Source: Paenibacillus sp. PL91 (lineage in GTDB: Bacteria; Bacillota; Bacilli; Paenibacillales; Paenibacillaceae). Taken from it: DNA of 64,000 bases. Shown here piece after piece: positions 9,637 to 19,080 of the stretch. Each line of letters begins with the position of its first letter. Position 1 is the first letter of the stretch. A model generated the notes under the pieces. That model was not told where the DNA came from and searched no databases. It worked only from the letters and a program-made list of their open reading frames with translations. Both the position numbers and the translations under genes were made by a program. Where the stretch lies: contig NZ_JABBYG020000005.1 in the NCBI RefSeq assembly GCF_012935325.2, forward strand, positions 310,001 to 374,000, given 5' to 3'.

Positions 9637-10119
9637 ATGGACCATTTAATAAAAGCGATTAAATTAAGGGAAGCTGGGCAGTTGGAAGAAGCAAAAACGA
9701 TACTGTTTGATTTGGCGAGGGAAGAGCCTCGTAACCCATCAGTATGGTATCAGCTTGCTTGGATTCATGATGTCATGACATTGGAAAGAGGAGCCGTATC
9801 TTATTATATTATTGCATTAGAGCTGGGCTTGTCTGGGGAAGAGAGGCAAGGGGCCTTGTTAGGGCTCGGAAGCACCTATCGATCTCTTGGCATGTATGAA
9901 AATGCCATAAACGTATTTGAAGAAGCAATTAAAGAATATCCAGAGCGAAGAGAGTTTCAGGTTTTTTATGCGATGACGCTATACAACCTGGAGGATTACG
10001 GACAAGCGATGGAAATCTTATTAAAGCAGCTAGCAGATACGAGTGAAGATAAAGGCATACAAGCTTATAAGAAAGCGATACATTTTTATTCGAAAAAGCT
10101 GGATCAAATTTGGAATTAA
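9637..10119 (+). CDS. Tetratricopeptide repeat protein
   Basis: Small soluble helical-repeat protein of 160 residues, probably a protein-binding scaffold. At least three TPR-like helix pairs are visible: AIKLREAGQLEEAKTIL, then PSVWYQLAWIHD, then GSTYRSLGMYENAINVFEEA and YNLEDYGQAMEIL. The start is set at ATG 9637, since AGAGG lies about eight bases before it. The in-frame ATG at 9628 would touch that site. The gene begins two bases after the stop of the decayed binding-protein gene. No specific partner can be named. Confidence 0.8.
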   Translation: MDHLIKAIKLREAGQLEEAKTILFDLAREEPRNPSVWYQLAWIHDVMTLERGAVSYYIIALELGLSGEERQGALLGLGSTYRSLGMYENAINVFEEAIKEYPERREFQVFYAMTLYNLEDYGQAMEILLKQLADTSEDKGIQAYKKAIHFYSKKLDQIWN

Positions 10120-10202
10120 GCGATGTTGTAACGGTGAAATCGATCGTTTGCTGCAACGCGATAAACCGTTGCAAGGCTTATCATAGAAACTAGGTTGAGA
10201 GG

Positions 10203-10227
10203 AAACCGCCGTTTGGCGGTTTTTTTG
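10203..10227 (+). terminator. Rho-independent terminator after TPR gene
   Basis: AACCGCC, loop GTTT, GGCGGTT, followed by a run of T. Confidence 0.88.
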
Positions 10228-10340
10228 TGCTGTGCATGCCAAAAAACACTAACGCAGGACATGGAAGTGATTGGTTTGCGATGGGATAGGGTATTAGAAT
10301 AAGAATAACAAAACGAACCCATTAACGAGGAGGAATTGTT

Positions 10341-10685
10341 ATGTCGGAAATTAATCATGTCGTAGATAAAGACGGCGAGCTGGCGCTCGGGAAAGTGGAT
10401 CAAGCGCTGGATCGAATGGACTCGGGCAAAAAAGACGAGATTTTACAAAATTTCTCGGAATTCAAAAGCTATCTAGCGAAAAGAATCGAGCTGGCAGAGA
10501 CTGTTGGTTTAAACGAGGAACAGCTCGCTTTAGTTGCGCAGAAGATTGCAGGCTATCTAGCGAAGCATGAAGAGCCGCGTAATCGAGAAGAAAAGCTTCT
10601 GCAGGAGCTTTGGAAGGTCGGAAGCGAGGAGGAGCAGCATAAGCTGTCTCACTTGCTGGTGAAGCTGGCGCAGTCAGAAGGATAA
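10341..10685 (+). CDS. DUF3243 family protein (YmfJ-like)
   Basis: Small cytosolic helical protein of unknown role, 114 residues. The C-terminal part carries the conserved block of the DUF3243 family, including AGYLAKHEEPRNREEKLL and ELWKVGSEEEQHKLSHLL. B. subtilis YmfJ is shorter (about 85 residues), so this protein has an N-terminal extension. The start ATG 10341 follows GAGGAGG. It is monocistronic, with its own terminator behind it. No function is assigned. Confidence 0.85.
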   Translation: MSEINHVVDKDGELALGKVDQALDRMDSGKKDEILQNFSEFKSYLAKRIELAETVGLNEEQLALVAQKIAGYLAKHEEPRNREEKLLQELWKVGSEEEQHKLSHLLVKLAQSEG

Positions 10686-10694
10686 GGCAGGTTG

Positions 10695-10743
10695 AAGGGG
10701 CAGTCGCAAAGGGGTAACAACCTTTGCTGCTGCCTCTTTTTTG
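10695..10743 (+). terminator. Rho-independent terminator after DUF3243 gene
   Basis: The arms around GCAAAGG and CCTTTGC, extended by imperfect GC pairing to GGCAG and CTGCC, form a long stem followed by a T run at 10737-10742. Confidence 0.8.
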
Positions 10744-10872
10744 TGTTTAAGTATAGTGATTTTGCAACATTATGTGGTAATGCCTCGTTATGTTAAATAT
10801 TGGAGCGTGGCTGAATGCTTGCGCTGATGCCTATAAGTAACTAACTATCGCGTCGTGCAAGCCGTTTACGGG

Positions 10873-11073
10873 AATAGAGCTAGTATGTAGATCTATTCTT
10901 TCCAAACTAGTTAGTTTTACAAAAATAAGCCTAGAAATTAGACTTATTCTGGCGCTAGGCTACACAAAATGCCCATTCGGGGATCATTTCAAAGAAATAG
11001 AGCTAGAAGGTAGATCTATTTTCAACCAGCTAGCTCATTTTACAGATATAAGTCTAGAAAATAGACCTATGTT
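10873..11073. repeat. Two copies of a 78-base double-hairpin element in a non-coding spacer
   Basis: The units at 10873-10950 and 10996-11073 share their order and most bases at an offset of 123. Each starts with AATAGAGCTA, a five-base loop, then TAGATCTATT (nine of ten pairs). A TAGTTAG/AGCTAGC segment and TTTTACA follow. A second hairpin closes the unit: AATAAGCCTA/TAGACTTATT in copy 1 and ATAAGTCTA/TAGACCTAT in copy 2. The copies differ at several loop and stem bases while pairing is mostly kept. The block ends 14 bases before the start of a lipoprotein gene. It could be a regulatory leader or a small repetitive element. No coding frame is seen in 10743-11087. Confidence 0.75.
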
Positions 11074-11087
11074 ATGGAGGCATTATA

Positions 11088-11657
11088 ATGAAGCGATTAT
11101 ACGCCATTTTGTTTATTTTGCTGTGGGTGACAGGCTGTAGTGCCGAGAATGAAACGGAAAAAGAAGTGAAAACAAGCACGAGCATCGAGCAGCAAACAGC
11201 GGTAAAGGCAAGTGAAGCAAACAAGATGCCTAAAGCCATGCCGGGCAACTTTAATTTCATGGTTCGTTTTGGTTACGGCGAGGTGAATAAAAATGAAATT
11301 AACACCTTCCAAGGTACGGTCACAAAGGATTTAATCATGAATGGGACGGCTTCTGCAAAAATAACATTAACGGTCGATGAGATGCGGAGCATTTATGAGA
11401 AAATGCGAGAAATAAACATAATGGGAAAGAAAGAGCTAGTGCCCGCCAAAATAAATTGCGAGGCTACTCCTTTTAACGAGGACAGCTGGGAAATTCATGT
11501 AAATGGAGAAACGAACCAATTTTCTTGGTCAGACCAATACTGTGACCCTACAAGCGATGCAAAGCAGCTGCTGGAATTGCGAAACTTTATCCAGCATATC
11601 GTTGCAGAGAAAGAAGAATATAAAAAACTGCCTGAAGCAGAGGGCGGCTACGAATAG
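11088..11657 (+). CDS. Small lipoprotein of unknown function
   Basis: 189 residues with a clear lipoprotein signal (hydrophobic LYAILFILLWVTGC, lipidated Cys17), then a Glu/Lys/Thr-rich linker to about residue 50 and a compact mature domain. The mature domain holds two cysteines (CEATPFNED and QYCDPTSD) that could form a disulfide. The start ATG 11088 has GGAGG eight bases before it. The gene stands alone between the hairpin repeat block and a terminator. I do not recognise the family. Confidence 0.85.
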   Translation: MKRLYAILFILLWVTGCSAENETEKEVKTSTSIEQQTAVKASEANKMPKAMPGNFNFMVRFGYGEVNKNEINTFQGTVTKDLIMNGTASAKITLTVDEMRSIYEKMREINIMGKKELVPAKINCEATPFNEDSWEIHVNGETNQFSWSDQYCDPTSDAKQLLELRNFIQHIVAEKEEYKKLPEAEGGYE

Positions 11658-11666
11658 ATAATAGCA

Positions 11667-11705
11667 AAACCGCATGCTGCGCGATGGCGACATGCGGTTT
11701 TTTTG
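11667..11705 (+). terminator. Rho-independent terminator
   Basis: AAACCGCATG pairs perfectly with CATGCGGTTT, followed by TTTT. It separates the lipoprotein gene from the convergent permease gene and may serve both. Confidence 0.87.
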
Positions 11706-11722
11706 CATTTTCCTACGGCATG

Positions 11723-12595
11723 CTATTCCTTTACGGCACCAATCGTGATGCCTTTAACAAAGTAACGCTGCAGGAAAGGGTAAACGAGTAATATGGGCAG
11801 AGCGCCGATAAAAATTTGCGATGCTCGGATCGTTCGCTGCGACATATTGGCAACCATAGCCGGATCAAACTTCGTCAAATCGGCCTGCACGATAATCGTT
11901 TGCATGAAGCTGGCGAGCGGCAGCCTTTCTGCTTCTTTAATGTAGATCAAACCGTCAAAATAAGCGTTCCAGTGACCCACCATCGTAAACAAGGAAACCG
12001 TCGCAATGGCTGGCAAGGAGATGGGCAGATAGATGGTGAAGAATGATCGGAAGTGGCCTGCACCATCCATAAAAGCAGCTTCTTCAAGATCTTTAGGCAC
12101 GGTTCGGAAGAAGTTAAGCAGCAAAATGATATTAAAGACCGCTACCATGCCTGGAAGAATAAGCGCGAACAGTGAATTCATCAGGCCAAGCTTCAGAATG
12201 AGGATGTAGCCTGGGATCAAGCCGCCGCTGAACAGCATCGTAATGACAAAATACCAAAGATAAATATTGCGTGCACGGAATACGCGGGTATCCTTGGAGA
12301 GGGCGTATGCCGCAATGAGATTAACGAACATCGCCATCGCCGTTCCGAGTACGGTCCGCTGCACGGATACCCATAGGGAGGATAGGAAGTTGGCGTTATC
12401 AAACGTTTTGGCATAAGCTTCAAATGTAAATCCGATCGGCCAAAACGTAACCAAGCCAGCGTTGGCGGGCGCGGTTGAGCTTAAGGATACCATCAGAAGG
12501 TGATAGAGCGGCAGCAGGCAGAGAACCGATATCGTAACCAGAAAGACATTGTTGAAAACGGAGAAGATACGATAGGATAACGTTTTGTGGTACAT
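11723..12595 (-). CDS. Sugar ABC transporter permease, LplC/YtcP type
   Basis: Membrane subunit of the second importer in the window, of the LplC/YtcP branch used with very large binding proteins. About six helices are seen. The EAA loop is DLEEAAFMDGAGHFRSF and the C-terminus is QRYFVKGITIGAVKE, both diagnostic of this branch. The start follows GGGGGA at good distance. It lies 15 bases behind the partner permease. The binding protein and two-component regulators of the system are on the other strand at 13706-18924. Confidence 0.94.
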   Translation of the reverse strand: MYHKTLSYRIFSVFNNVFLVTISVLCLLPLYHLLMVSLSSTAPANAGLVTFWPIGFTFEAYAKTFDNANFLSSLWVSVQRTVLGTAMAMFVNLIAAYALSKDTRVFRARNIYLWYFVITMLFSGGLIPGYILILKLGLMNSLFALILPGMVAVFNIILLLNFFRTVPKDLEEAAFMDGAGHFRSFFTIYLPISLPAIATVSLFTMVGHWNAYFDGLIYIKEAERLPLASFMQTIIVQADLTKFDPAMVANMSQRTIRASQIFIGALPILLVYPFLQRYFVKGITIGAVKE

Positions 12596-12610
12596 AGGAG
12601 GTCCCCCTTT

Positions 12611-13561
12611 CTAGAAGATGCGATAGCCGGCCAATTTATAGGCAAGTCGGTAGGATATGATGATTAAAATAAGACTGATGAGTGATTTGAACAGGCCCAC
12701 CGCTGTAGCGAAGCTGAATTGCCCGCTCAGAAGTCCTTCACGGTAAACGAAGGTATCGATAATATCACCCTGCTGATAGATCAGAGGACTGTACAAGTTG
12801 AACACCTGGTCAAAGTTTGCATTAAGTACATTGCCTAGCGCCAAGGTCGCAACAACGATCGCGATCGGTACGAGGGAAGGGATGGTCAGATGCATCGTTT
12901 GCTTCCAGCGGGTCGCCCCATCAACCTCTGCGGCTTCGTAAAGAGCGGGGTTAATGCCTGCAAGCGCAGCTAAAAAGATGATCGTGTTGAAACCAAATTC
13001 CTTCCACACGTCGCTGGAGATAATAACAAATCGGAACCAATTGCCGTCGCCAAGGAAAAAGATCGGCTTAATTCCGAATACATGCGATAGAAATTGGTTG
13101 ATGAGCCCAGTTTGAGCAAGCACATCGATGAGAATTCCTGCTAGTGTGACCCAAGAAAGAAAGTGAGGCAGGTAGACTAACGTTTGAATGCCTCGTTTCA
13201 ATCCCATATTTCTAACCTCATTCAACAATAAGGCGAAAATAAACGGAATAAACAAATTCATTACAATTTTGCTGCAAGCAAAGAACAGGGTGTTCCACGT
13301 AATTTGCAAAAAGTATTCATTTTCCAGCATATAGCGAAAATGCTTTAAGCCTACCCATGGGGAGCCGGAAATGCCTAGCCCTGCTTTATAATCTTGAAAC
13401 GCCATTACGATTCCCGTCATTGGCAGATAAGAAAAGACGAAAACCAATAGGACAGCCGGCAGAACCATGAAGTGAAGCATCCAAGGCTGCTTGTATCCGC
13501 CTTTGATTTTCTCGCGCCGAGTGCTCTTGAGGCTCATTTGTTTAGTCGTGTTTGCGTCCAT
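12611..13561 (-). CDS. Sugar ABC transporter permease, LplB/YteP type
   Basis: First permease of the minus-strand pair, 316 residues with a long cytosolic N-terminus before the first helix (MLHFMVLPAVLLVFVFSYLPM). The segment VGLKHFRYMLENEYF and the EAA loop ALYEAAEVDGATRWKQT are typical of LplB-type subunits. The C-terminus is SYRLAYKLAGYRIF. It diverges from the sensor kinase gene at 13706 across about 145 bases, which must hold both promoters. Inferred role: uptake of an oligosaccharide or glycan fragment. Confidence 0.94.
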   Translation of the reverse strand: MDANTTKQMSLKSTRREKIKGGYKQPWMLHFMVLPAVLLVFVFSYLPMTGIVMAFQDYKAGLGISGSPWVGLKHFRYMLENEYFLQITWNTLFFACSKIVMNLFIPFIFALLLNEVRNMGLKRGIQTLVYLPHFLSWVTLAGILIDVLAQTGLINQFLSHVFGIKPIFFLGDGNWFRFVIISSDVWKEFGFNTIIFLAALAGINPALYEAAEVDGATRWKQTMHLTIPSLVPIAIVVATLALGNVLNANFDQVFNLYSPLIYQQGDIIDTFVYREGLLSGQFSFATAVGLFKSLISLILIIISYRLAYKLAGYRIF

Positions 13562-13705
13562 ATCTCTCTCCTGTTCCCTAAAAACTCATTTGTGTATTCT
13601 GAGAAACCCTGATATATATAGTAACAACAAGGTCAGCCATCGAACTATAGGATATTGTTAGGATCGATAGGGTTTTGTTAGGGACATTTCATGGAGGGGT
13701 CAGTT

Positions 13706-15517
13706 ATGGTGCTTAGTAGAGGGATGTCGTTTATCCGAAGAAAAATGGGCGCAAAATTCAGTTTATTTGCCAAAATGAACGGTTTGATCTTTATTCTGTT
13801 CATTCCGATTATTATCATGTTTACTTATTCCAACCGCATAGCATTAGATGTAATCAGCAAAGAGCTTCAAGTTTCCAATACGAAGCAGCTCTCTTTCTTA
13901 TCGAGTCAAATCGATTCAAGAATCAATCAAACGATGGACTTTATTATTACGTTCTCAAGAGACCCGAATGTGCAGAAGTTCAATGGCTTAAATATTTGGG
14001 ATGATGGCTATGATCGGATGCAAACCAGATATGTGGTGCAGGAGAAGATGGCGCTGCAGTCAGGGGTTATGAATATTTGGCCGGTCAAATATACGGTATA
14101 TTCCCAGCAAAACAAATCGATCATCTCGAATTACAATAACCCTGCCTCGTATGATGAGGACTATCTCAAAAGAAATATGACGGGAAAATGGACCTACGGT
14201 GACGGCGAAAGCGTTCCGGAAGGGACACCAAAATCGTTTCATTGGTTTTATACGGATTCATTTGGCCAACAGGGGACGCTCAGGGGAAGCAATCTAGTGG
14301 CTGAAGCCAGCTTTGGGCATGAAAATATTCAAAACATGCTGGATACATATAAAGCGGGCGGACAGGGCGATCCGATATTTTACCGTAAGGGTGAAACTCC
14401 GATTCTAAATCGCAGCGCATCCAAGGCGCTGTCGAATGAGCTGATTCAATATTTGGATGGGCATCAGCTTGAAGACTCGATGCAGCAGGTCGTGAGGCTG
14501 GGTGGTGAAAATTATTTGGTCAGCGCTGTGAAATCACCACAGCTCGATTGGCATCTAGTCGATATTGTTCCGGTTGATCAAATTATGGGACCGATATCGT
14601 TCAGCCGCAATTTATTTTATGTTTCGATGGTACTGCTGTTTGTCGTAGGCATTTCTGCCTCCGTGCTGCTTTACCGGAACGTGCAGCGGCCGATCAGAAA
14701 GCTGATTCGGGGCTTGCAAAGCGTACAGCGTGGTGACTTCTCGGTTCAGATCAAGTCGAACGTCAACAATGAGTTTTCTTTTTTGTTTTATCGATTCAAC
14801 GACATGTCGCGGCAAATTCAAAGTCTGATTGAAAACGTACTTAATGAAAAGCTGCGAGTGAAGGAAGCGACATTAAAACAGCTGCAGGCCCAAATAAATC
14901 CCCATTTCCTATACAACTGTCTCGGTTATATTATTAATATGGCCCAGATGAAGGATGAGGAAGCCGTCGTATCGATGGCCTATAATTTAAGCTCGTACTA
15001 TCGCTACACGACTCGAATGGAGAGACCGACGGCTACGCTTAGCGATGAAATTAAACTCATCATAAACTATTTGGAAATTCAAAAGCTTCGCAACGGGAGA
15101 ATTCATTACACGATCGATATACCCGAGGAGATGCTGGGTCAACAGGTTCCACGATTGATGCTGCAGCCGATCGTGGAAAATGCCGTTATCCATGGAGTAG
15201 GAAAGTCCTATTCTTCAGGTGAAATTCGAATTACCGGCGAAATGTCAGACGGCTTTTGCAGAGTATTTATCGATGACGATGGTCCAGGTATGAATCCCGA
15301 GCCGCAGGAGGCGCTAAATCGTAAAATGCATGAGCCTCTGCAAGAGGAAATGGGCTGCGGACTCTGGAATACCAATCAGCGGATTATCCATCTTTTCGGT
15401 GAAAATTCTTATGTTTATTTCTCGAAATCACATCTAGGCGGTTTTCGGACAGAGATCAATTGGGAGACGGCCTCTGGTCAACAACTTCAACAACCATTGA
15501 TAAAAGGGGATATATAA
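13706..15517 (+). CDS. YesM-type sensor histidine kinase
   Basis: Membrane kinase of a carbohydrate-responsive two-component system. The start is placed at ATG 13706 because GGAGGGG (13693-13699) lies six bases before it. An in-frame ATG at 13691 would include the ribosome site. Two membrane segments flank an extracellular region of about 250 residues; HAMP follows. The phospho-accepting motif is QINPHFLYN (H400), and VENAVIHG and DDDGPGMN form the ATP-binding site. The stop is one base before the regulator gene, so the pair is coupled. It probably controls the divergent permeases and the downstream binding protein. Confidence 0.94.
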   Translation: MVLSRGMSFIRRKMGAKFSLFAKMNGLIFILFIPIIIMFTYSNRIALDVISKELQVSNTKQLSFLSSQIDSRINQTMDFIITFSRDPNVQKFNGLNIWDDGYDRMQTRYVVQEKMALQSGVMNIWPVKYTVYSQQNKSIISNYNNPASYDEDYLKRNMTGKWTYGDGESVPEGTPKSFHWFYTDSFGQQGTLRGSNLVAEASFGHENIQNMLDTYKAGGQGDPIFYRKGETPILNRSASKALSNELIQYLDGHQLEDSMQQVVRLGGENYLVSAVKSPQLDWHLVDIVPVDQIMGPISFSRNLFYVSMVLLFVVGISASVLLYRNVQRPIRKLIRGLQSVQRGDFSVQIKSNVNNEFSFLFYRFNDMSRQIQSLIENVLNEKLRVKEATLKQLQAQINPHFLYNCLGYIINMAQMKDEEAVVSMAYNLSSYYRYTTRMERPTATLSDEIKLIINYLEIQKLRNGRIHYTIDIPEEMLGQQVPRLMLQPIVENAVIHGVGKSYSSGEIRITGEMSDGFCRVFIDDDGPGMNPEPQEALNRKMHEPLQEEMGCGLWNTNQRIIHLFGENSYVYFSKSHLGGFRTEINWETASGQQLQQPLIKGDI

Positions 15518-15518
15518 C

Positions 15519-17153
15519 ATGCAGATGATCATAGTAGACGATGAAGCCCACTGGGTGGATAACCTATCCATGCATAAACCTTGGCATACACTTGGTATAG
15601 AGCAGGTTCATAAAGCATACTCGGGCCGCGAGGCGCTTCAAATTTTGGAGACGCATCCGATTGATATCGTCATTTCGGATATTATCATGCCTGAGATGAC
15701 GGGTATAGAACTCATCGAGCGAATTCGCTTGCGCGATAAAAAAATAAAATGCATCATTTTATCGGGTCATTCCGATTTTGAATTTACGAAGGAAGCGCTC
15801 CGAAACCAAGCGGTGGACTATTTGCTGAAACCGCCGACCGATAAGGAATTGTTTGGCGCAGTGAAGACGGCCATCGATCAATTGACGGCAGAATGGGAGA
15901 GTATTAGCTCCTTCGAACGGACAGAAACGACGCTGCGGGAAAATTTGCCGCTGCTGCGCGGCCAGCTTCTTCTGGATGCCCTGCATGGCCACCGGATGTC
16001 CATTGATGAATGGAACCGGAAGCTTGCGAGTTACGGCTTGCCATTCAGCTGCGGTGACAGCGCCTTGCTGCTCGTTCGAATGGAGGAGGAATTCGAGCAA
16101 TATAAAAACAACGGGCAGCAGCTTATGGAATATGCGATCGTCAACATGGCTGAGGAGATCATCGGAGAATTTGCCGTGGTTTGGGGCGTCAAGGAGGAGC
16201 ATGGGTACCTTGCTTTCCTCGTTCAGCTTAAGGAAGGCGGCTCTGATGTAGGGAAGGAAACGATATTGGAGAAGCTTGCCATCCAGCTTCAGTATAAGGT
16301 CAAGCAATTTCTGAAAGGCTCGCTGTCGATTGTGATGACAGAGTGGTTCAAGCTGCCGGAGCAGCTTTCGGAGCGTTACCGGCAGGCTTCTAGCTATTTT
16401 ATGCAAATCGTTGGGGAAGAGCGCGAATTTGTGATGCGCGTAGGCGATTTGGAACAGAACGATTCTCAAGGGGCTCTTGATGCCATCTATCAGCCTCCAA
16501 CCTTGATCAACCTGCTGGAAGCCGGACGCTGGGACGCGGCAGAGGATAAGCTGGCCACCGTGTTCGCAGAGCTGGATGAGCGATGGTCCGAATCTTTGGA
16601 GCACTGCATGGAGGCGGGATTTTTAATCGCGTCTTCCTTCACTCATCTTGCGCATCGGAACGGCCGTACTCTGACTAAATTGCTGGGAGAGGATATCCAG
16701 CCCCTGCAGAGCGGCGAGGCTTTCAGCTCGATAAGCAAGCTACGCAAGTGGTCCGTTGGCGTGCTTGGCAAGCTGAAGGAGGAAACATCGAATGAAGTTA
16801 AAGATTTCCGTTCCCTGTATGTGACGAAGACCCAGCAATTTGTGGAGAAAAACTTGCATCTGGATGTTTCTTTGCGCACGCTGGCCGATCATGTGAACCT
16901 GCATCCTACGCATTTATCCAAAATTTATAAGATCGAAACCGGGGAAGGCATAAGCAATTTTGTGTCCTCTCTCCGCATGGACCGTGCCTGCCATTTGCTT
17001 CGAACAACTGAAAAAAAGGTGTACGAAATCAGCACGGAGGTCGGCTATTTGGACCCTGCTTACTTTATAAAAGTGTTTAAACGTCAGTTTGGCGTGACGC
17101 CTCAAGATTATCGAGACGGAAATAACAGCCTAACAGATTCTTATGAAAACTAA
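15519..17153 (+). CDS. YesN-type response regulator with AraC DNA-binding domain
   Basis: Cytosolic partner of the kinase, 544 residues. The receiver domain is at 1-120, with VDDE at the N-terminus, phospho-acceptor D54 in ISDIIMPE and K104 in LLKPP. A middle linker of about 310 residues follows, then the AraC double helix-turn-helix at about 440-535, including LRTLADHVNLHPTHLS and YEISTEVGYLDPAYFIKVFK. The start ATG 15519 is preceded by AAAAGGGG. The target is probably the adjacent sugar importer. Confidence 0.94.
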   Translation: MQMIIVDDEAHWVDNLSMHKPWHTLGIEQVHKAYSGREALQILETHPIDIVISDIIMPEMTGIELIERIRLRDKKIKCIILSGHSDFEFTKEALRNQAVDYLLKPPTDKELFGAVKTAIDQLTAEWESISSFERTETTLRENLPLLRGQLLLDALHGHRMSIDEWNRKLASYGLPFSCGDSALLLVRMEEEFEQYKNNGQQLMEYAIVNMAEEIIGEFAVVWGVKEEHGYLAFLVQLKEGGSDVGKETILEKLAIQLQYKVKQFLKGSLSIVMTEWFKLPEQLSERYRQASSYFMQIVGEEREFVMRVGDLEQNDSQGALDAIYQPPTLINLLEAGRWDAAEDKLATVFAELDERWSESLEHCMEAGFLIASSFTHLAHRNGRTLTKLLGEDIQPLQSGEAFSSISKLRKWSVGVLGKLKEETSNEVKDFRSLYVTKTQQFVEKNLHLDVSLRTLADHVNLHPTHLSKIYKIETGEGISNFVSSLRMDRACHLLRTTEKKVYEISTEVGYLDPAYFIKVFKRQFGVTPQDYRDGNNSLTDSYEN

Positions 17154-17232
17154 CATAATCATATAGATCCCCTACCCGGCTAGTTGGTAGAGTTACACTG
17201 TAGTGATCTTACATCGTAGGGGGAAATGAAAA

Positions 17233-18924
17233 ATGAGTACATTCAGAAAACCATGGCTGCTGCTCGTGGTTATGGCACTTGTTGTGATTACGGCCTGCAG
17301 CGGAAATAATGCGGGCAAAGGGAATGCAAAAGAAGGAAACACCGCTAAGAATGAAGCGAGCGCAGCACCAACCGAAGCCGCGACAGGGTTTGACCTTGGG
17401 AAATATGATCCGCCTATTGAGATTAGCACCGTATTAATGCCGAAGAAGTATATTAAGGATGAAACGAAGGAGAACAATGTCCACGACCGCTGGATGTTGG
17501 AGCAATTTGGATTGAAATATAAAGATAACTGGTATCCGGCAGGCAGCGATCAATATAAACAAAAGCTGCAGCTTGCTATCGCGTCCGGAGAGAAGCTGCC
17601 TGATTTTGTACCCGTACCAACCGACGCTGTACTGACTAACCAACTGATCGATTCCGGTCAATTTATTGCGATCGATGAGCTGTTCGAAAAGTATGCCAAC
17701 CAAATTTGGAAGGAACATACGGTACAGAATCCAGAATTGTGGTATCCGTTCACGCGGGACGGCAAAAAATACAATCTCCCGATCCTTGAATATACGGACA
17801 ATGACAATACATTGCTGTGGTTCCGGGAAGATTGGATGGAGAAGCTGAACCTGAAAGCGCCAACGACGATTGCGGAGCTTGAAGTCGTTTTGGACAAATT
17901 TAAAAACGAGAATCCGGACGGATTGGCTCCAAAAGATGTATATCCGCTTGCCATTTCTTTGAAAAATAATACAAACACATGGATGGGCTCGCTGGATTGG
18001 CTGTTCGGAGCATATGGCACGGTAGAGGAGCAATGGAACAAGGATGCGAATGGCAATCTTGAATATGGTTCCATTAATCCTGGCGCTAAAAATGCACTTG
18101 CGAAGCTTCAAGAATGGATGAACAAAGGTTATATTCATCCTGACGCGGCTTTGTGGGATGAAGGAAAATCTGCTGAAATCTGGACTAAAGGGAACGCAGG
18201 CATCCTGCCTGGCGCGAACTGGGTGCCGGACTGGCCGGCTCCGGATTTGTTGAAAAACGTACCAGGATCAAAATATAAAGCATATCCTGTTCCTGCTGGG
18301 CCAGATGGCTTGATGGGCACCAAATGGCAAAATTCCGGTGTAAACAGCAGTATTATGATCAATAAGGATGCGAAGCATCCTGAAGCGATTTTCCTTTATT
18401 ACAACTTCCTGCTTGATAACCTAGCGAATCCGGCAGTCGGCAGCAAATTCGAATATGGCTTTGCCCAAGGGTATGACTGGGATATCGTGGATGGCGAGCC
18501 GACAAGCAATAAAGACAAAATCAAAGACTTCTTTAATGAATTCCCATACATTACCGGACCTGCTCGCATACCAAACCTTTACATGCAAACGCTGGTTAAA
18601 CTGGCCGAAGGCAAAAAACCGGAGACGCCATACGAGAAACAGCTTGCAGAATTCCGTAAACCAGAAAACTGGTATGCAGCGAAGGTAGTTATGTCGCAAA
18701 AGGATATCCGAAAACAAAATTACTTTACCGGCGCGGCAACGCCGACGATGATTTCGAAATGGAACCTTCTGCGCCAGTCTGAGATGGAGACCTTTAACAA
18801 GATCATCTACGGCAAATTGCCAGTCGATGCTTATGATGAATTCGTTGCCAGCTGGAAGTCTAATGGCGGCGACCAAATTACGAAGGAAGTTAACGAATGG
18901 TTCAAGTCGGTAACGCAAAAATAA
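17233..18924 (+). CDS. Large sugar-binding lipoprotein, LplA/YtcQ type
   Basis: Surface receptor of the importer whose permeases are on the opposite strand at 11723-13561. The lipoprotein signal ends VITAC, with Cys22, followed by an Asn/Lys/Ala-rich linker. At 563 residues it belongs to the large LplA-like class that typically binds oligosaccharides such as glycan or pectin fragments. Recognisable blocks include LPDFVPVPTDAVLTNQLID and NTLLWFREDWMEKLNL. The gene follows the two regulators by about 80 bases, with its own AGGGGG ribosome site, and is closed by a terminator. Confidence 0.94.
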   Translation: MSTFRKPWLLLVVMALVVITACSGNNAGKGNAKEGNTAKNEASAAPTEAATGFDLGKYDPPIEISTVLMPKKYIKDETKENNVHDRWMLEQFGLKYKDNWYPAGSDQYKQKLQLAIASGEKLPDFVPVPTDAVLTNQLIDSGQFIAIDELFEKYANQIWKEHTVQNPELWYPFTRDGKKYNLPILEYTDNDNTLLWFREDWMEKLNLKAPTTIAELEVVLDKFKNENPDGLAPKDVYPLAISLKNNTNTWMGSLDWLFGAYGTVEEQWNKDANGNLEYGSINPGAKNALAKLQEWMNKGYIHPDAALWDEGKSAEIWTKGNAGILPGANWVPDWPAPDLLKNVPGSKYKAYPVPAGPDGLMGTKWQNSGVNSSIMINKDAKHPEAIFLYYNFLLDNLANPAVGSKFEYGFAQGYDWDIVDGEPTSNKDKIKDFFNEFPYITGPARIPNLYMQTLVKLAEGKKPETPYEKQLAEFRKPENWYAAKVVMSQKDIRKQNYFTGAATPTMISKWNLLRQSEMETFNKIIYGKLPVDAYDEFVASWKSNGGDQITKEVNEWFKSVTQK

Positions 18925-18946
18925 ATGTGATATCGCTATTAACAAG

Positions 18947-18974
18947 GGGCACGCCAAATTGGCGTGTCTTTTTG
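18947..18974 (+). terminator. Rho-independent terminator
   Basis: GCACGCC, loop AAATT, GGCGTGT, followed by CTTTTT. Confidence 0.85.
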
Positions 18975-19017
18975 CGTGCGGCGAAGAGCAAAGGGGAAGC
19001 GTTTCATACAAGGGTCG

Positions 19018-19046
19018 TTGTTCGGATAATATCCGTATATGATAAT
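19018..19046 (+). promoter_or_regulatory. Probable sigma-A promoter of the YdcF-like gene
   Basis: TTGTTC (19018-19023) and GATAAT (19041-19046) are separated by 17 bases, in the short spacer between a terminator and the start codon at 19081. Confidence 0.5.
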
Positions 19047-19080
19047 ATGAATCTATTATTCTATTAGAAAGGACGTAATC

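Noticed and set aside
15759-16604. 281-codon minus-strand frame opposite the response regulator
   Set aside because: Antisense shadow of a gene with clear receiver and AraC domains; no start signal and no domain.
17434-18138. 234-codon minus-strand frame opposite the large binding protein
   Set aside because: Antisense shadow; composition is unusual (Ile/Arg/Phe-rich) and no ribosome site.
19000-19016. cre-like GGGGAAGCGTTTCATAC before the YdcF-like gene
   Set aside because: Only about 9 of 14 consensus positions match, and the gene is not a sugar gene.
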